From an uncultured Bacilli bacterium (GTDB lineage: Bacteria; Bacillota_I; Bacilli_A; RF39; UBA660): a DNA stretch of 41,690 nt. The stretch's first letter is position 1. Each line of letters starts with the position of its first letter. The translations under genes were made by a program, and so were the position numbers. This document shows positions 32,627-41,637 of the stretch, one piece after another. The stretch lies in the NCBI GenBank assembly GCA_944331895.1, contig CALVIX010000009.1, forward strand, positions 1 through 41,690, read 5' to 3'. The notes under the pieces were generated by a model, which was given only the letters and a program-made list of their open reading frames with translations, had not been told where the DNA came from and did no database searches.

Positions 32627-33345
32627 TATTGTTCCTCCTTCTCATATTTGTCTAGTATTTCTTCTACTCCATTTAATTTCAATTTATCATGTTCGATCAA
32701 CGTCTCTACTGAATTGACATCCGTAATATGATATTTCAAGAACAAATCAAGTGTCTCCAAATTAAATTGATTTGCGTCTGTTTTCTCTTCGTATTTATCC
32801 TTTAACGAAGTAAACTCTTCAAACATCTTTAAATTATCGGATACTATATTGGATAACACTGGCGTATGTTTTAATAGTGCCTCATAAAACTTCGATCCAG
32901 TAAAATCGAGATTAAACGCTGGCGTCGATAGAATAAAAAGGCCGATAAATACAAACACCAAATATTCTAACGCTCCAAAGATCGCCCCCAATATTTTAGA
33001 TGGAATTCCTAAAATAATCGTCAATTTTAACACTGTCTCTAAGACATCTGTTGCAAATAAGACAACTTTAAAAACGATCACTAAAATACTTACCATAACC
33101 AAAAAAGCGATCATTTCGTAAAGTGCAATGTTTAACACAGTTATCCCTTTGAGAACTCCACCAAATTCAAAAAAAGGTAAATATTGATAGAAAAATTGTG
33201 ATACATACCCCTTTAAGAAAAAGGCTAGTATAAATATTAAAAGAACTCCAGCAAATGAAACTAATTGTGAAAAAAAGCCATGTTTCCATCCGAGCAATGC
33301 ACCGAACGCTAGAATAATCAAAATTATAACATCTATAAAATTCAT
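32626..33345 (-). CDS. CvpA family membrane protein
   Basis: 239 residues. Four transmembrane helices, beginning with the family's N-terminal NFIDVIILIILAFGALLGWKHGFF, followed by a helical cytoplasmic tail of about 75 residues. CvpA proteins are needed for colicin V production in E. coli and for envelope stress or bile tolerance; the mechanism is not known. First gene of the operon with trxA and DUF1653, and divergent from rnhC. Confidence 0.85.
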   Translation of the reverse strand: MNFIDVIILIILAFGALLGWKHGFFSQLVSFAGVLLIFILAFFLKGYVSQFFYQYLPFFEFGGVLKGITVLNIALYEMIAFLVMVSILVIVFKVVLFATDVLETVLKLTIILGIPSKILGAIFGALEYLVFVFIGLFILSTPAFNLDFTGSKFYEALLKHTPVLSNIVSDNLKMFEEFTSLKDKYEEKTDANQFNLETLDLFLKYHITDVNSVETLIEHDKLKLNGVEEILDKYEKEEQ

Positions 33346-33446
33346 ATACCCTTCCTCTCTAGTAAAATTATATTACACTTCTACTATAAAAGTCAAAACA
33401 TTTCCTTCTTTCTATTTTTATGATAAAATGAATGTGGTGATGAATT

Positions 33447-34409
33447 GTGACAATAACATTAAAAGTAAGCGAAAATACAAAGCAAAAGATGATCGAATAC
33501 TTTGCAGATAAGAAAAGACCTAAGACCCCTGCTTATGCAGTATTTCAAGCTGATGAAGCCGATACTGTCGTAACTTTATACGAATCTGGAAAAGCCGTAT
33601 TTCAAGGAGTGAGTGCCGATATCGATGCTGCAATGTGGAGAACTGTCGAACAAAATTTAAACCCAGGTAAAAAAATAGAAGAGACAAACAGTGATAAAAA
33701 AGAAAAAAAAGATAAGAAGGAAGTTTCTCCCGAACAAGCTAGGTTGGAAAAGAAAATCTATCAATCTAACAGTATCGGAAGCGACGAAGTCGGTACCGGA
33801 GACTATTTCGGCCCTATCGTCGTTACCGCTGCATACGTAGCAAAGGAAAACATTCCATTCCTAGAAGAACTGGGTGTCAAAGATTCTAAGAAATTAAACG
33901 ATGAAAAAATACTTGAAATCGTTCCAAAAATCATCAAGAAAATTCCTTATTATAGTATCGTTCTTTCCAATGAAAAATATAACTCACATCGAAACGAAGA
34001 TATCAATATGAATAAGATGAAAGCGATATTACATAATCAAGCACTCGCCCACTTAATCAATGAACAAGTAAATATCGATTATGTCGTCGTGGATCAATTT
34101 GCAAAACCATACGTTTACTATAACTATTTAAAAGATGCTGGAAACGTCGTTAGAAACATTACATTTATGACGAAAGCCGAAGATAAATGCCTCTCTGTTG
34201 CTTGTGCATCTTTAATCAGTCGCTTCATCTTTCTAAAAGAATTCCGTAAGTTAGAAGACAAAGTAGATGCCTTTTTACCAAAAGGTGCTGGAGAAAAAGT
34301 AGACGAAGTCGCACTTCGTCTCGTAAAAAAACATGGAATTGAGATATTAAATGAAATTGCCAAATTAAATTTTAAGAACACAGAAAAAATTAAACAACAG
34401 TTAAATTAA
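33447..34409 (+). CDS. rnhC: Ribonuclease HIII
   Basis: 320 residues. It removes RNA from RNA/DNA hybrids. An N-terminal TBP-like DUF3378 domain (residues 1-75, with YAVFQADEADTVVTLYESGK) and a Lys-rich linker precede the RNase HII-type catalytic domain, with the acidic site in GSDEVGTGDYFGPIVV and later Asp residues in VKDSKKLND and VVVDQFAKPY. Start is GTG at 33447 with GGTGATG upstream. Transcribed alone on plus. Confidence 0.94.
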   Translation: MTITLKVSENTKQKMIEYFADKKRPKTPAYAVFQADEADTVVTLYESGKAVFQGVSADIDAAMWRTVEQNLNPGKKIEETNSDKKEKKDKKEVSPEQARLEKKIYQSNSIGSDEVGTGDYFGPIVVTAAYVAKENIPFLEELGVKDSKKLNDEKILEIVPKIIKKIPYYSIVLSNEKYNSHRNEDINMNKMKAILHNQALAHLINEQVNIDYVVVDQFAKPYVYYNYLKDAGNVVRNITFMTKAEDKCLSVACASLISRFIFLKEFRKLEDKVDAFLPKGAGEKVDEVALRLVKKHGIEILNEIAKLNFKNTEKIKQQLN

Positions 34410-34440
34410 AAAGAAAAATAACGAACATATCGATATGCAA

Positions 34441-34470
34441 AAAACCACTTTAATTCTAGTGGTTTTCTTT
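34441..34470 (-). terminator. Bidirectional terminator between rnhC and murC
   Basis: Stem AAAACCACT/AGTGGTTTT with T-runs on both outward sides; contains the murC stop codon. Confidence 0.85.
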
Positions 34471-35784
34471 TTCATCTTCTAATCTTTTTTCTATTTTTTC
34501 TTTCAATGCATCCTCCAGCACAGATAAATCATTTGGACTCATAACTAAAATCACTGCATCTCGATACTGTAATAATTCATCTGCATCTTCCATTTTAATT
34601 GGTGCACCATGTTCTAGTTTATCGATAATAAGATCAGATGTAACATCTGGGAAATCTTCCTGTTTTTCCCTCGCAGGATGTATCTCCATCACATATGACA
34701 TGTCGGCGAGATTCATAGCCTCTGCAAACCCTTCTGCAAATTCTTTCGTACGAGAAAAAGTATGTGGTTGAAATACCGTAATTAACTTTTTATTTGGATA
34801 TTTTTGTTTTGCCGCTTTGATCGTCGCACGAACTTCAGTTGGATGGTGCCCGTAATCATCAATCAACACAACATCTCCAAGTACTGTCTCTGCAAAACGT
34901 CTCTTCGCCCCATGATGTGTCTTTAAAGATTTTGATACTTCTTTTGCCTCCATCCGTTCATAGTAGCATACAGCAATGACAGCAAGTGTATTAAGTAGCA
35001 TATGTTTCCCAAAAAACGGAACATCGAAATATCCATAGTAATTTCCTTCGACAAAAACTTCAAACGAAATTCCATCCTCATGATACTCTACATTCTTTGC
35101 AATAATATCATTATCATCATCTAATCCATAATAGAAAATTGGACGATTCACCTCTAACGAATGTGTATATGGATCATCTCCACAAGCAATTACCATCTTC
35201 TCCGCTTTATTTGCAAACGATTGATAAGCATCTATCACGTCATCGATATCTTTAAAATAATCGACATGATCTAATTCGATATTCGTAATAATCGCATACG
35301 TTGGCGTATACGCTAGAAAATGTCTTTGATATTCACAAGATTCTAATACGAAATACGGATTATCTTTCGCTGCATATCCTGTCCCGTCCCCAATTAAATA
35401 ATTTGCTCCTTTTAATTCTCCTAATACATGAGCAAGCATCGCTGTCGTCGTCGTTTTTCCGTGGCACCCTGCAATACAAATCGTATTAAACTTCTTTGTT
35501 AATTTCCCCACCATCTCTTGGTAAGTGAAGATTGGTAGACGTAACTCCTCTGCTCTTTTTACTTCAGGATGATCTTCTCCAAATGTGTTACCTTTTACGA
35601 TAAACATTCCCTCATGAATATTATCCTCTGAAAATGGTAAGATAGGAATATTTAATTCCTCTAACCCTACTTGCGTAAAAAAGTGTTCTTCTACGTCACT
35701 TCCCTGCACTTGATATCCTAATCTATGCATAATTTGTGCGAGTGCACTCATTCCTGATCCTTTAATTCCGATAAAATGATACAT
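34456..35784 (-). CDS. murC: UDP-N-acetylmuramate--L-alanine ligase
   Basis: 442 residues. It adds L-Ala to UDP-MurNAc in peptidoglycan synthesis. N-terminal IGIKGSGMSALAQIMHRLGY (UDP-binding), P-loop GCHGKTTTTAML at about 108, Mg-binding TNIELDHVDYF and C-terminal DDYGHHPTEV are all intact. The ribosome site is AGGAG. It is not in a division/cell-wall cluster here, which is normal in many Firmicutes. Confidence 0.96.
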   Translation of the reverse strand: MYHFIGIKGSGMSALAQIMHRLGYQVQGSDVEEHFFTQVGLEELNIPILPFSEDNIHEGMFIVKGNTFGEDHPEVKRAEELRLPIFTYQEMVGKLTKKFNTICIAGCHGKTTTTAMLAHVLGELKGANYLIGDGTGYAAKDNPYFVLESCEYQRHFLAYTPTYAIITNIELDHVDYFKDIDDVIDAYQSFANKAEKMVIACGDDPYTHSLEVNRPIFYYGLDDDNDIIAKNVEYHEDGISFEVFVEGNYYGYFDVPFFGKHMLLNTLAVIAVCYYERMEAKEVSKSLKTHHGAKRRFAETVLGDVVLIDDYGHHPTEVRATIKAAKQKYPNKKLITVFQPHTFSRTKEFAEGFAEAMNLADMSYVMEIHPAREKQEDFPDVTSDLIIDKLEHGAPIKMEDADELLQYRDAVILVMSPNDLSVLEDALKEKIEKRLEDEKENH

Positions 35785-35853
35785 CTTATCACTCTCCTAT
35801 TACTATTATATCTCAAATTTATGAGAATGCCTATCTAATTGTAAATAGTTTGA

Positions 35854-35880
35854 CAAAAAAGAAGAGAAATTTCTCTTCTA
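35854..35880 (-). terminator. Terminator after the M23 endopeptidase gene
   Basis: Palindromic stem AGAAGAGAAA/TTTCTCTTCT with T-run on minus. Confidence 0.75.
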
Positions 35881-37149
35881 GTAAATTGTCGTACGATCTG
35901 AGAAAGGATCCGTCTTTCCTCCCGTCCATGGGAAGTTAACTGTCTGTCGTGGATCATAAGTATGACCCAAATATGCATTCCAACTTGTATAATCTACTAA
36001 ATAATGACCTGTTGCCATTCCAAAGTGAAGATGTTGTGCTTCCGAACATTTATCCCAATATTCTGTAGCTGGGTTTCCTCCCATAATACCAATTTGCGTT
36101 GTCGCGCTTACCATCTGACCAACACTAACACTAATCGATCTTAAATGAGAATACTCGGTCGTATATTTTCTACCATTGATCGTATGAATGACAAATACCA
36201 TATTTCCTCCACAGCTAGAACGTCTCGTAATTCCGATAACCATTCCAGGAGCAGATGCATAAACTGGAACGGTTCCTTGTTGTGACACATCGATCGCAGC
36301 ATGTTTTTGGCATCCTGTAATCGCTATGCATCGATATCCATACTCACTCGTTACAGCCCCTGAAACAATTGGACGTAAGAATGTGGTATCTGCAGAATAA
36401 TTTGGTGGGAGTAAACCCGCTCCTCCGCCACCAGTATTCTGGTTAGCCTGTGCCAAAATACGATTTTGACAAGCATTTACATCCTCGTTTTCTCCACATC
36501 CTTTACTTGCCCACATATTGATGGACTCTTTTTGCATGCGAATTTGATCTTTGATATCTACTTTAATCGTCGCTATTTCCTCTAGATGATCCTTCATCTT
36601 TTCATTTTCTGCTTCAAGTTTTGCCTTCTGTTCATTTAACTGTTTTTGCTTCTCATCGAGTTCTTTTTGTTTTTTTTCATTTTCCTCGATCATGTTTTCA
36701 TATTCTTCTGTCAATGAATCATTATAGGCAGCAAGCTGTTCAGATACAGACATACGATAGATGAAATCCGTAAAGTCTTGTGCCCCCATAGCATACTCTA
36801 AATATGCATTTTCACCATTTGATATTTGCATAAAACTAATAATACTTTTAATTTCTTTTTCTTTCTCTTTGATTTGTTTTTGTAAAGTCTCGATTTCTTC
36901 TTTCTTCTTTCGAATATCTGCTTCCAATGTTCTAATCGACTCCTGAATACTAGCGATCGTCGATTCATTTTGATCTATTTTTCCTTGCGTCTCTTTTTCT
37001 TCTTGTTGTTGTGCTTGATACTGTGCTTCTAATTGATTTACTTTTGCACGCATTTCTCCCAAAGTTTCCGCATGTGCTTCTTCCGATGGAATCACAATGA
37101 TGGTACATAAAAGTATCATGCATAATATTAAACTAAATCCTTTTTTCAT
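35878..37149 (-). CDS. M23 peptidoglycan endopeptidase with coiled-coil domain
   Basis: 423 residues from the ATG at 37149 (AGGTGG upstream). A signal peptide (1-26, ending AHA) is followed by a long coiled coil (about 30-225, repeated Lys/Glu/Gln heptads) like that of EnvC, PcsB or CwlO-type hydrolases, then a Gly-rich linker and a C-terminal LytM/M23 domain. Zinc ligands are visible in KHAAIDVS (HxxxD) and HLHFGM (HxH), with the catalytic His in EYSHL. Four Cys in the catalytic domain (RCIAITGC, SCGG, KCSE) could form disulfides. It probably cleaves cross-links at division and may be gated by FtsEX through the coiled coil. Confidence 0.88.
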   Translation of the reverse strand: MKKGFSLILCMILLCTIIVIPSEEAHAETLGEMRAKVNQLEAQYQAQQQEEKETQGKIDQNESTIASIQESIRTLEADIRKKKEEIETLQKQIKEKEKEIKSIISFMQISNGENAYLEYAMGAQDFTDFIYRMSVSEQLAAYNDSLTEEYENMIEENEKKQKELDEKQKQLNEQKAKLEAENEKMKDHLEEIATIKVDIKDQIRMQKESINMWASKGCGENEDVNACQNRILAQANQNTGGGGAGLLPPNYSADTTFLRPIVSGAVTSEYGYRCIAITGCQKHAAIDVSQQGTVPVYASAPGMVIGITRRSSCGGNMVFVIHTINGRKYTTEYSHLRSISVSVGQMVSATTQIGIMGGNPATEYWDKCSEAQHLHFGMATGHYLVDYTSWNAYLGHTYDPRQTVNFPWTGGKTDPFSDRTTIY

Positions 37150-37227
37150 GTATCCACCTACCTTCATATAAGATTATAACATATTTCACTCATCTTTGAA
37201 ACATAATTATATCGAGATTGTAAAGTA

Positions 37228-37258
37228 AAAAAGAAAATCTTTTATTTGATTTTCTTCT
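37228..37258 (-). terminator. Terminator after the HA-repeat protein gene
   Basis: Stem AGAAAATC/GATTTTCT followed by T's on minus, overlapping the last codons. Confidence 0.65.
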
Positions 37259-38675
37259 TCTCTATCAAAGTATCTGTCTGGCGATCTAAAAATTCTTCCA
37301 ATTGCAATAAAACACACTTCACCTTTTCTTCTTCTTTGGTCAAAGTATCTTTTTTTAATAAATTTCTCAATTGTTTTAGTTTTCGATACTTCCATTCCGC
37401 CATACTATTCCCGTTAGCAAACGTCTCATCATTACGCCTCGTAATATTTTTATTCTGCTGTAAACAAGCTACTTTATAAATAGAAAGTTGCTTGTTCAAT
37501 TGTGCTGACTTTGAAAAATGTTCATCCAAAATATCTAAAGTTTCTTGGAAGCATTCTTTTTTTAGTTCCTGCTTTGATGTTAAGATTTCATCATTTTCAA
37601 ATCGCCTTCGTTCGTTGTAAAACCATCTTCCCATATGTGTTCCATTTTGAAAGCGATTAGGATCTTTTCTCGTAATGACTTTATGACATTCTAAACATGT
37701 ATTTAAATACTCGTTTAGCTTTCTTCCGTACGCGGAATTCCAACAATTCTTTCGAAGTGTATAAAGATCATTTTCCAACTCTGCAAATAAGTAGAGTCGT
37801 TCTTTTTCTTCTTCGTTTAAAACACGATCTTCAATTACCCACTTTCGAAAAGTTTTTCTCTGCTCACGAATCCATTCGTACATACTTGTTCCATCATCGA
37901 ATGTAAGTGTAGAAGAATGCATAGGAAATTGGTAAGTATAACGAATTACACGGTGTAATTCATTCACTTTCTTTCTATATATTGCCATTTTTGAAAAACT
38001 TGCTTCTACCCAACTTTCCAATTCTCGAAATAACCGATATTGTTTCTTCTCCTCTTCCGTCAATAGATTAAAATCGTTTTCCCAGCGTTTCATCTTCGCC
38101 TTCTGATCGCTATACCATTTATCCATACGAGTATGATCATTAAAATATGCAGGCTGACAACGAGTTGGAACGGCTTGATTTTCTTTTGTAACTCTCATAA
38201 ATTCTTCTATCTTTTTTTGTAAACGAATGGTTGGTGAATAAGAATACAAGAAATTATCAAGTTCTGCAAACATTTGAACTTCTATCATCTCCTGTTGTGT
38301 AAGTTGTTTTTCCTCTCTTCTCCATTTTTTCATTTTATCGCTCATCGTCTGATACCAATAGCCTTTATCTACTCCATCTTGAAACAGAGAATGTGACTGT
38401 AACGAAACATTGTGGTTTAATCGTTTTACCTCACTCATATATTCTTGGATTCTTCCTCTTAATTTAGCCTGCTTCCCATAAGTTGCTTCCATACTTTCTA
38501 CAAAATGTTTCATCTCTTCATCCGCTTGTTTCTTTAGATCTTGTAAAATATGCGAATACCAAAAATAAACATTACTATTATCTGAAAAAAGCAATTTATC
38601 TTTTGGCGTTGGTATATGACCGATCGATTGTGCGATCGCTTCAAACTCTGTCATCTTTTCCTTTCTCGTTAACAT
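37242..38675 (-). CDS. Protein of six helicase-associated-like repeats
   Basis: 477 residues with no signal or membrane segment. It consists of six degenerate repeats of about 75 residues. Each has a basic stretch, F-x-[DN]-G-x-x-[MY], an aromatic core (GYWYQTMSDKMKKW, DKWYSDQKAKMKRW, YEWIREQRKTFRKW, GRWFYNERRRFEND, AEWKYRKLKQLR) and a Leu-rich helix (LFAELENDLY type). The pattern recalls the helicase-associated (HA) domain found as tandem repeats after bacterial helicases and suspected to bind DNA. Here there is no helicase in the protein or next to it. Start at 38675 with GGGGTGA upstream. Function unknown. Confidence 0.6.
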   Translation of the reverse strand: MLTRKEKMTEFEAIAQSIGHIPTPKDKLLFSDNSNVYFWYSHILQDLKKQADEEMKHFVESMEATYGKQAKLRGRIQEYMSEVKRLNHNVSLQSHSLFQDGVDKGYWYQTMSDKMKKWRREEKQLTQQEMIEVQMFAELDNFLYSYSPTIRLQKKIEEFMRVTKENQAVPTRCQPAYFNDHTRMDKWYSDQKAKMKRWENDFNLLTEEEKKQYRLFRELESWVEASFSKMAIYRKKVNELHRVIRYTYQFPMHSSTLTFDDGTSMYEWIREQRKTFRKWVIEDRVLNEEEKERLYLFAELENDLYTLRKNCWNSAYGRKLNEYLNTCLECHKVITRKDPNRFQNGTHMGRWFYNERRRFENDEILTSKQELKKECFQETLDILDEHFSKSAQLNKQLSIYKVACLQQNKNITRRNDETFANGNSMAEWKYRKLKQLRNLLKKDTLTKEEEKVKCVLLQLEEFLDRQTDTLIEKKKIK

Positions 38676-38719
38676 GAAATCACCCCTTTTGTCAGGGGGT
38701 TATTATATCACATATGAAA

Positions 38720-38740
38720 AAAAAGGCAAATTGCCTTTAT
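38720..38740 (-). terminator. Terminator after tex
   Basis: Stem AAAGGCAA/TTGCCTTT then eight T's on minus. Confidence 0.8.
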
Positions 38741-40887
38741 TTTGGTTCGATCAAAGACAGAGATACTTTCTTTTTATCTAAGAAAATATCTTCTACATAA
38801 CAATCGACGATATCCCCTACACTCACAACTTCCATTGGGTGTTTAATATAATGATCCGTCAATTTTGATATATGCGCTAAACCATCGTTTTTAAGTCCAA
38901 TATCGATAAATACTCCAAAATCGACAACATTACGCACTGTTCCTTGTAACTTCATTCCTTTTTTTAAATCTTCTAAATGAAGAACATCGCTTTTTAGTAA
39001 TGGCTGTGGCATATCATCTCTCGGATCTCTATTCGGTTTTAAGAGAGTGTCGATAATATCTTTTAGCGTATATTCATCCGTGTGAAGTTCGTCTTTCATA
39101 TGAACTTGGTCTACTTTGGATAATTTCTCATTCCACTCGTTTGTTCCGATTTGTGATAGTGATAAATTTAAAGCTTTTAAAAGTGATAACGTCAACTCGT
39201 AACTCTCTGGATGAATTCCAGTGCGATCTAATACATTTTTAGCATCTGGAATACGTAAGAATCCAATTGCTTGTTCGTAAACTTGATCACTTAAGATTTT
39301 TTTCTTTTTTAATTCTTCTCTAGAAGTAAATTTACCATGGAGATCACGATACGATAAAATCTTATCGATATTCCGTTTCGTAATTCCTGAAACATATTTT
39401 AATAAAGAAGCACTCGCTGTATTTACATTCACACCAACTAAGTTTACTGCTTTCGTTACGACGAAATCGAGAGACTCTGATAATTGTTTCGCAGGAACAT
39501 CGTGTTGGTAAAGTCCTACTCCCATACTTTCCGGATCTATCTTCACAAGTTCTGAAAGAGGATCTTGCAATCTTCTACCAATACTAATGGCACTTCTTTC
39601 TTCGACATGTAGATCTGGAAATTCTGAAATCGCTAGCTTGCTTGCAGAATATACGGAAGCTCCTGCCTCATTTACGATGATATATTGAACTGGTCTTTTT
39701 GAATCTTTGATCGCATCTGCTACAAATGTTGCACTTTCTCGCGATGCAGTTCCATTTCCAATCGCAATAATGTCCACCTTATATTGATCGATCAAATCAA
39801 GTAATATCTTTTTTGCTTCTGCAACTTTATTATGTGGCTCATGAGGATAAATTACTTTAATTGTCTCCATCTTTCCTGTTTCATCCATTACTGCAAGTTT
39901 ACAACCTGTTCTATATGCCGGATCAAACCCCAATACGACCTTATCTTTCATCGGTGGTTGCAATAGTAATTTTTCTAGGTTATTCCCAAAATTATCGATT
40001 GCAACCTCGTTCGCTTTTTCTGTAAGTTCACTACGAATTTCTCTTTCGATGCTTGGAGCGATTAAACGTTTATAACTGTCTTTGATTGCATCTAATACGA
40101 GAGGTGTAACAAAAGAAGATTCATTTTTTATCACTTTCTCTTTTAAATAAGATTCGATGTATGCGGTATCAACATCGATCGAAACATTCAATACTTTCTC
40201 TTTCTCACCACGATTGAGTGCAAGAACCCTATAAGACTTTAACTGACGTACAGGTTCTTGAAATTCATAGTACATCTCGTATACTTTACCTTCATCTTCT
40301 GCATTCTTTTTCTTCGTAGACGTTAATATTCCTTTTTGATATGTCGTTTTTCGGATCCATTTTCTATAAAAAGCGTTATCGCTGATCCACTCTGCAATAA
40401 TATAGCTTGCCCCTTGTAACGCATCCTCTACCGTCTTGACTTTATCTTTTACAAATTTACTGGCAAGCAACTCCAGTGACCCTTGCGTCGGAAAACTCAT
40501 GCACATTTTAGCAAGAGGTTCTAACCCTTGTGCGATTGCCTCTGTTGCCTTTGTCTTTTTTTTCTCTTTGAACGGACGGTATAAATCTTCTACTTCTACT
40601 AACTTCGTTGCCTTCATAATTTCTTTTTTCAAGTCGTCCGTCAACATTCCTTTTTCGTCGATCAAGCGAATGACATCCTCTTTTCTTTTCAGTAAATTCA
40701 CTTGATATTCGTAAACTTCATAAATTTGACGAATCTGTTCCTCATCTAAATTCCCTGTTGCTTCTTTTCTGTAACGAGCAATAAAGGGGATTGTATTCCC
40801 CTCTTCTAATAGCTTTAAAGTCGCTTCTACTTGTTTTGTCTTAACTTTTAAATCTGCACTAATCTCTGTTATTATTTCTCGATTCAT
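38737..40887 (-). CDS. tex: Tex family RNA-binding transcription accessory protein
   Basis: 716 residues, standard length. N-terminal helical Tex domain (TIPFIARYRKEATGNLDEEQ), a YqgF/RNase H-like domain (VLGFDPAYRTGCKLAVMDET), a helix-hairpin-helix region (VGVNVNTASASLLKYVSGIT) and a C-terminal S1 domain (GTVRNVVDFGVFIDIGLKND). Tex/Spt6-like proteins bind nucleic acid and affect transcription and translation. The thioredoxin-like gene lies 18 nt upstream, so the two may be co-transcribed. Confidence 0.95.
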   Translation of the reverse strand: MNREIITEISADLKVKTKQVEATLKLLEEGNTIPFIARYRKEATGNLDEEQIRQIYEVYEYQVNLLKRKEDVIRLIDEKGMLTDDLKKEIMKATKLVEVEDLYRPFKEKKKTKATEAIAQGLEPLAKMCMSFPTQGSLELLASKFVKDKVKTVEDALQGASYIIAEWISDNAFYRKWIRKTTYQKGILTSTKKKNAEDEGKVYEMYYEFQEPVRQLKSYRVLALNRGEKEKVLNVSIDVDTAYIESYLKEKVIKNESSFVTPLVLDAIKDSYKRLIAPSIEREIRSELTEKANEVAIDNFGNNLEKLLLQPPMKDKVVLGFDPAYRTGCKLAVMDETGKMETIKVIYPHEPHNKVAEAKKILLDLIDQYKVDIIAIGNGTASRESATFVADAIKDSKRPVQYIIVNEAGASVYSASKLAISEFPDLHVEERSAISIGRRLQDPLSELVKIDPESMGVGLYQHDVPAKQLSESLDFVVTKAVNLVGVNVNTASASLLKYVSGITKRNIDKILSYRDLHGKFTSREELKKKKILSDQVYEQAIGFLRIPDAKNVLDRTGIHPESYELTLSLLKALNLSLSQIGTNEWNEKLSKVDQVHMKDELHTDEYTLKDIIDTLLKPNRDPRDDMPQPLLKSDVLHLEDLKKGMKLQGTVRNVVDFGVFIDIGLKNDGLAHISKLTDHYIKHPMEVVSVGDIVDCYVEDIFLDKKKVSLSLIEPK

Positions 40888-40905
40888 AATTCCCTCTTAT
40901 CTGTC

Positions 40906-41400
40906 TTAAGCTAACTTGTTTTTCTCAATAAATTTCTTTAATGTATCTCTATCTGTATATCCTTGGATCGTGTCGACAACTTTTTTATTTTCGATTACCA
41001 TTACCATTGGAATCATATAAGATTCCTTTGTTGCATCCGTAAGTCCCATAAATTCAGTTTCTTTTCCTGCTGTAATAATTTTCGTCATATCTAAATAATA
41101 CGCTTGTACTCCTGTATCTTTTAATACCGCATTGATAATTGGCAAGAATTCTCTCGAGTTGTCATCGTCTCCAGCAATGTAAACTAACTTTTTATCAGAC
41201 GCTTTCTCATAGTATTCTTTATACTCTTTGTATTCAATCTCAATCAAACCACCTTGTGCATTGTGGAGTGCTACATAAAGAACTCCCACTAAACACATGA
41301 TAAGTCCAATGATTAAAACACTGAACTTCTTCACTCCAAAGTTCTGAATTTTTTGTTTCGTCGTCAGTTTTTCTTTTTTTACGCTATCTTTTTTATCCAT
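40906..41400 (-). CDS. Membrane-anchored thioredoxin-like protein without redox cysteines
   Basis: 164 residues. A basic N-terminus and one membrane helix (about 27-46) precede a thioredoxin-like domain, recognised by KLVYIAGDDDNSREFLPIIN, AYYLDMTKI, SYMIPMVMVIENKKVVDTI (cis-Pro position) and a final helix. At the place where CxxC normally stands the sequence is DDNS, and the external domain has no cysteine. It is therefore not an oxidoreductase; a structural or accessory role is likely. It resembles bacteriocin-accessory (PedC-type) folds. Confidence 0.6.
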   Translation of the reverse strand: MDKKDSVKKEKLTTKQKIQNFGVKKFSVLIIGLIMCLVGVLYVALHNAQGGLIEIEYKEYKEYYEKASDKKLVYIAGDDDNSREFLPIINAVLKDTGVQAYYLDMTKIITAGKETEFMGLTDATKESYMIPMVMVIENKKVVDTIQGYTDRDTLKKFIEKNKLA

Positions 41401-41477
41401 TTTGTTCCTCCCCTTATCTTATATAAAATATTATAACACAATTTTTTTCATTGTGACAATCACATTTTATCGGATTA

Positions 41478-41503
41478 CAAAAAAGAGCATCAAAGCTCTT
41501 ATC
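41478..41503 (-). terminator. Terminator for a gene to the right
   Basis: Stem AAGAGC/GCTCTT with a T-run on minus. No other gene is visible between 41401 and 41637; a second hairpin, ACTAGATT/AATCTAGT with nine T's on plus, lies at about 41549-41576. Confidence 0.65.
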
Positions 41504-41637
41504 CTGCTATCACCCATCTTTGACACGTTGAGAAAAAAATACTAGATTAGTCCTTATAAAATCTAGTTTTTTTTTATCATTTACTATAGCGTACTTAGTG
41601 CGTAAGTGATATCATGCGATTAGAAGGTAGTGATACT

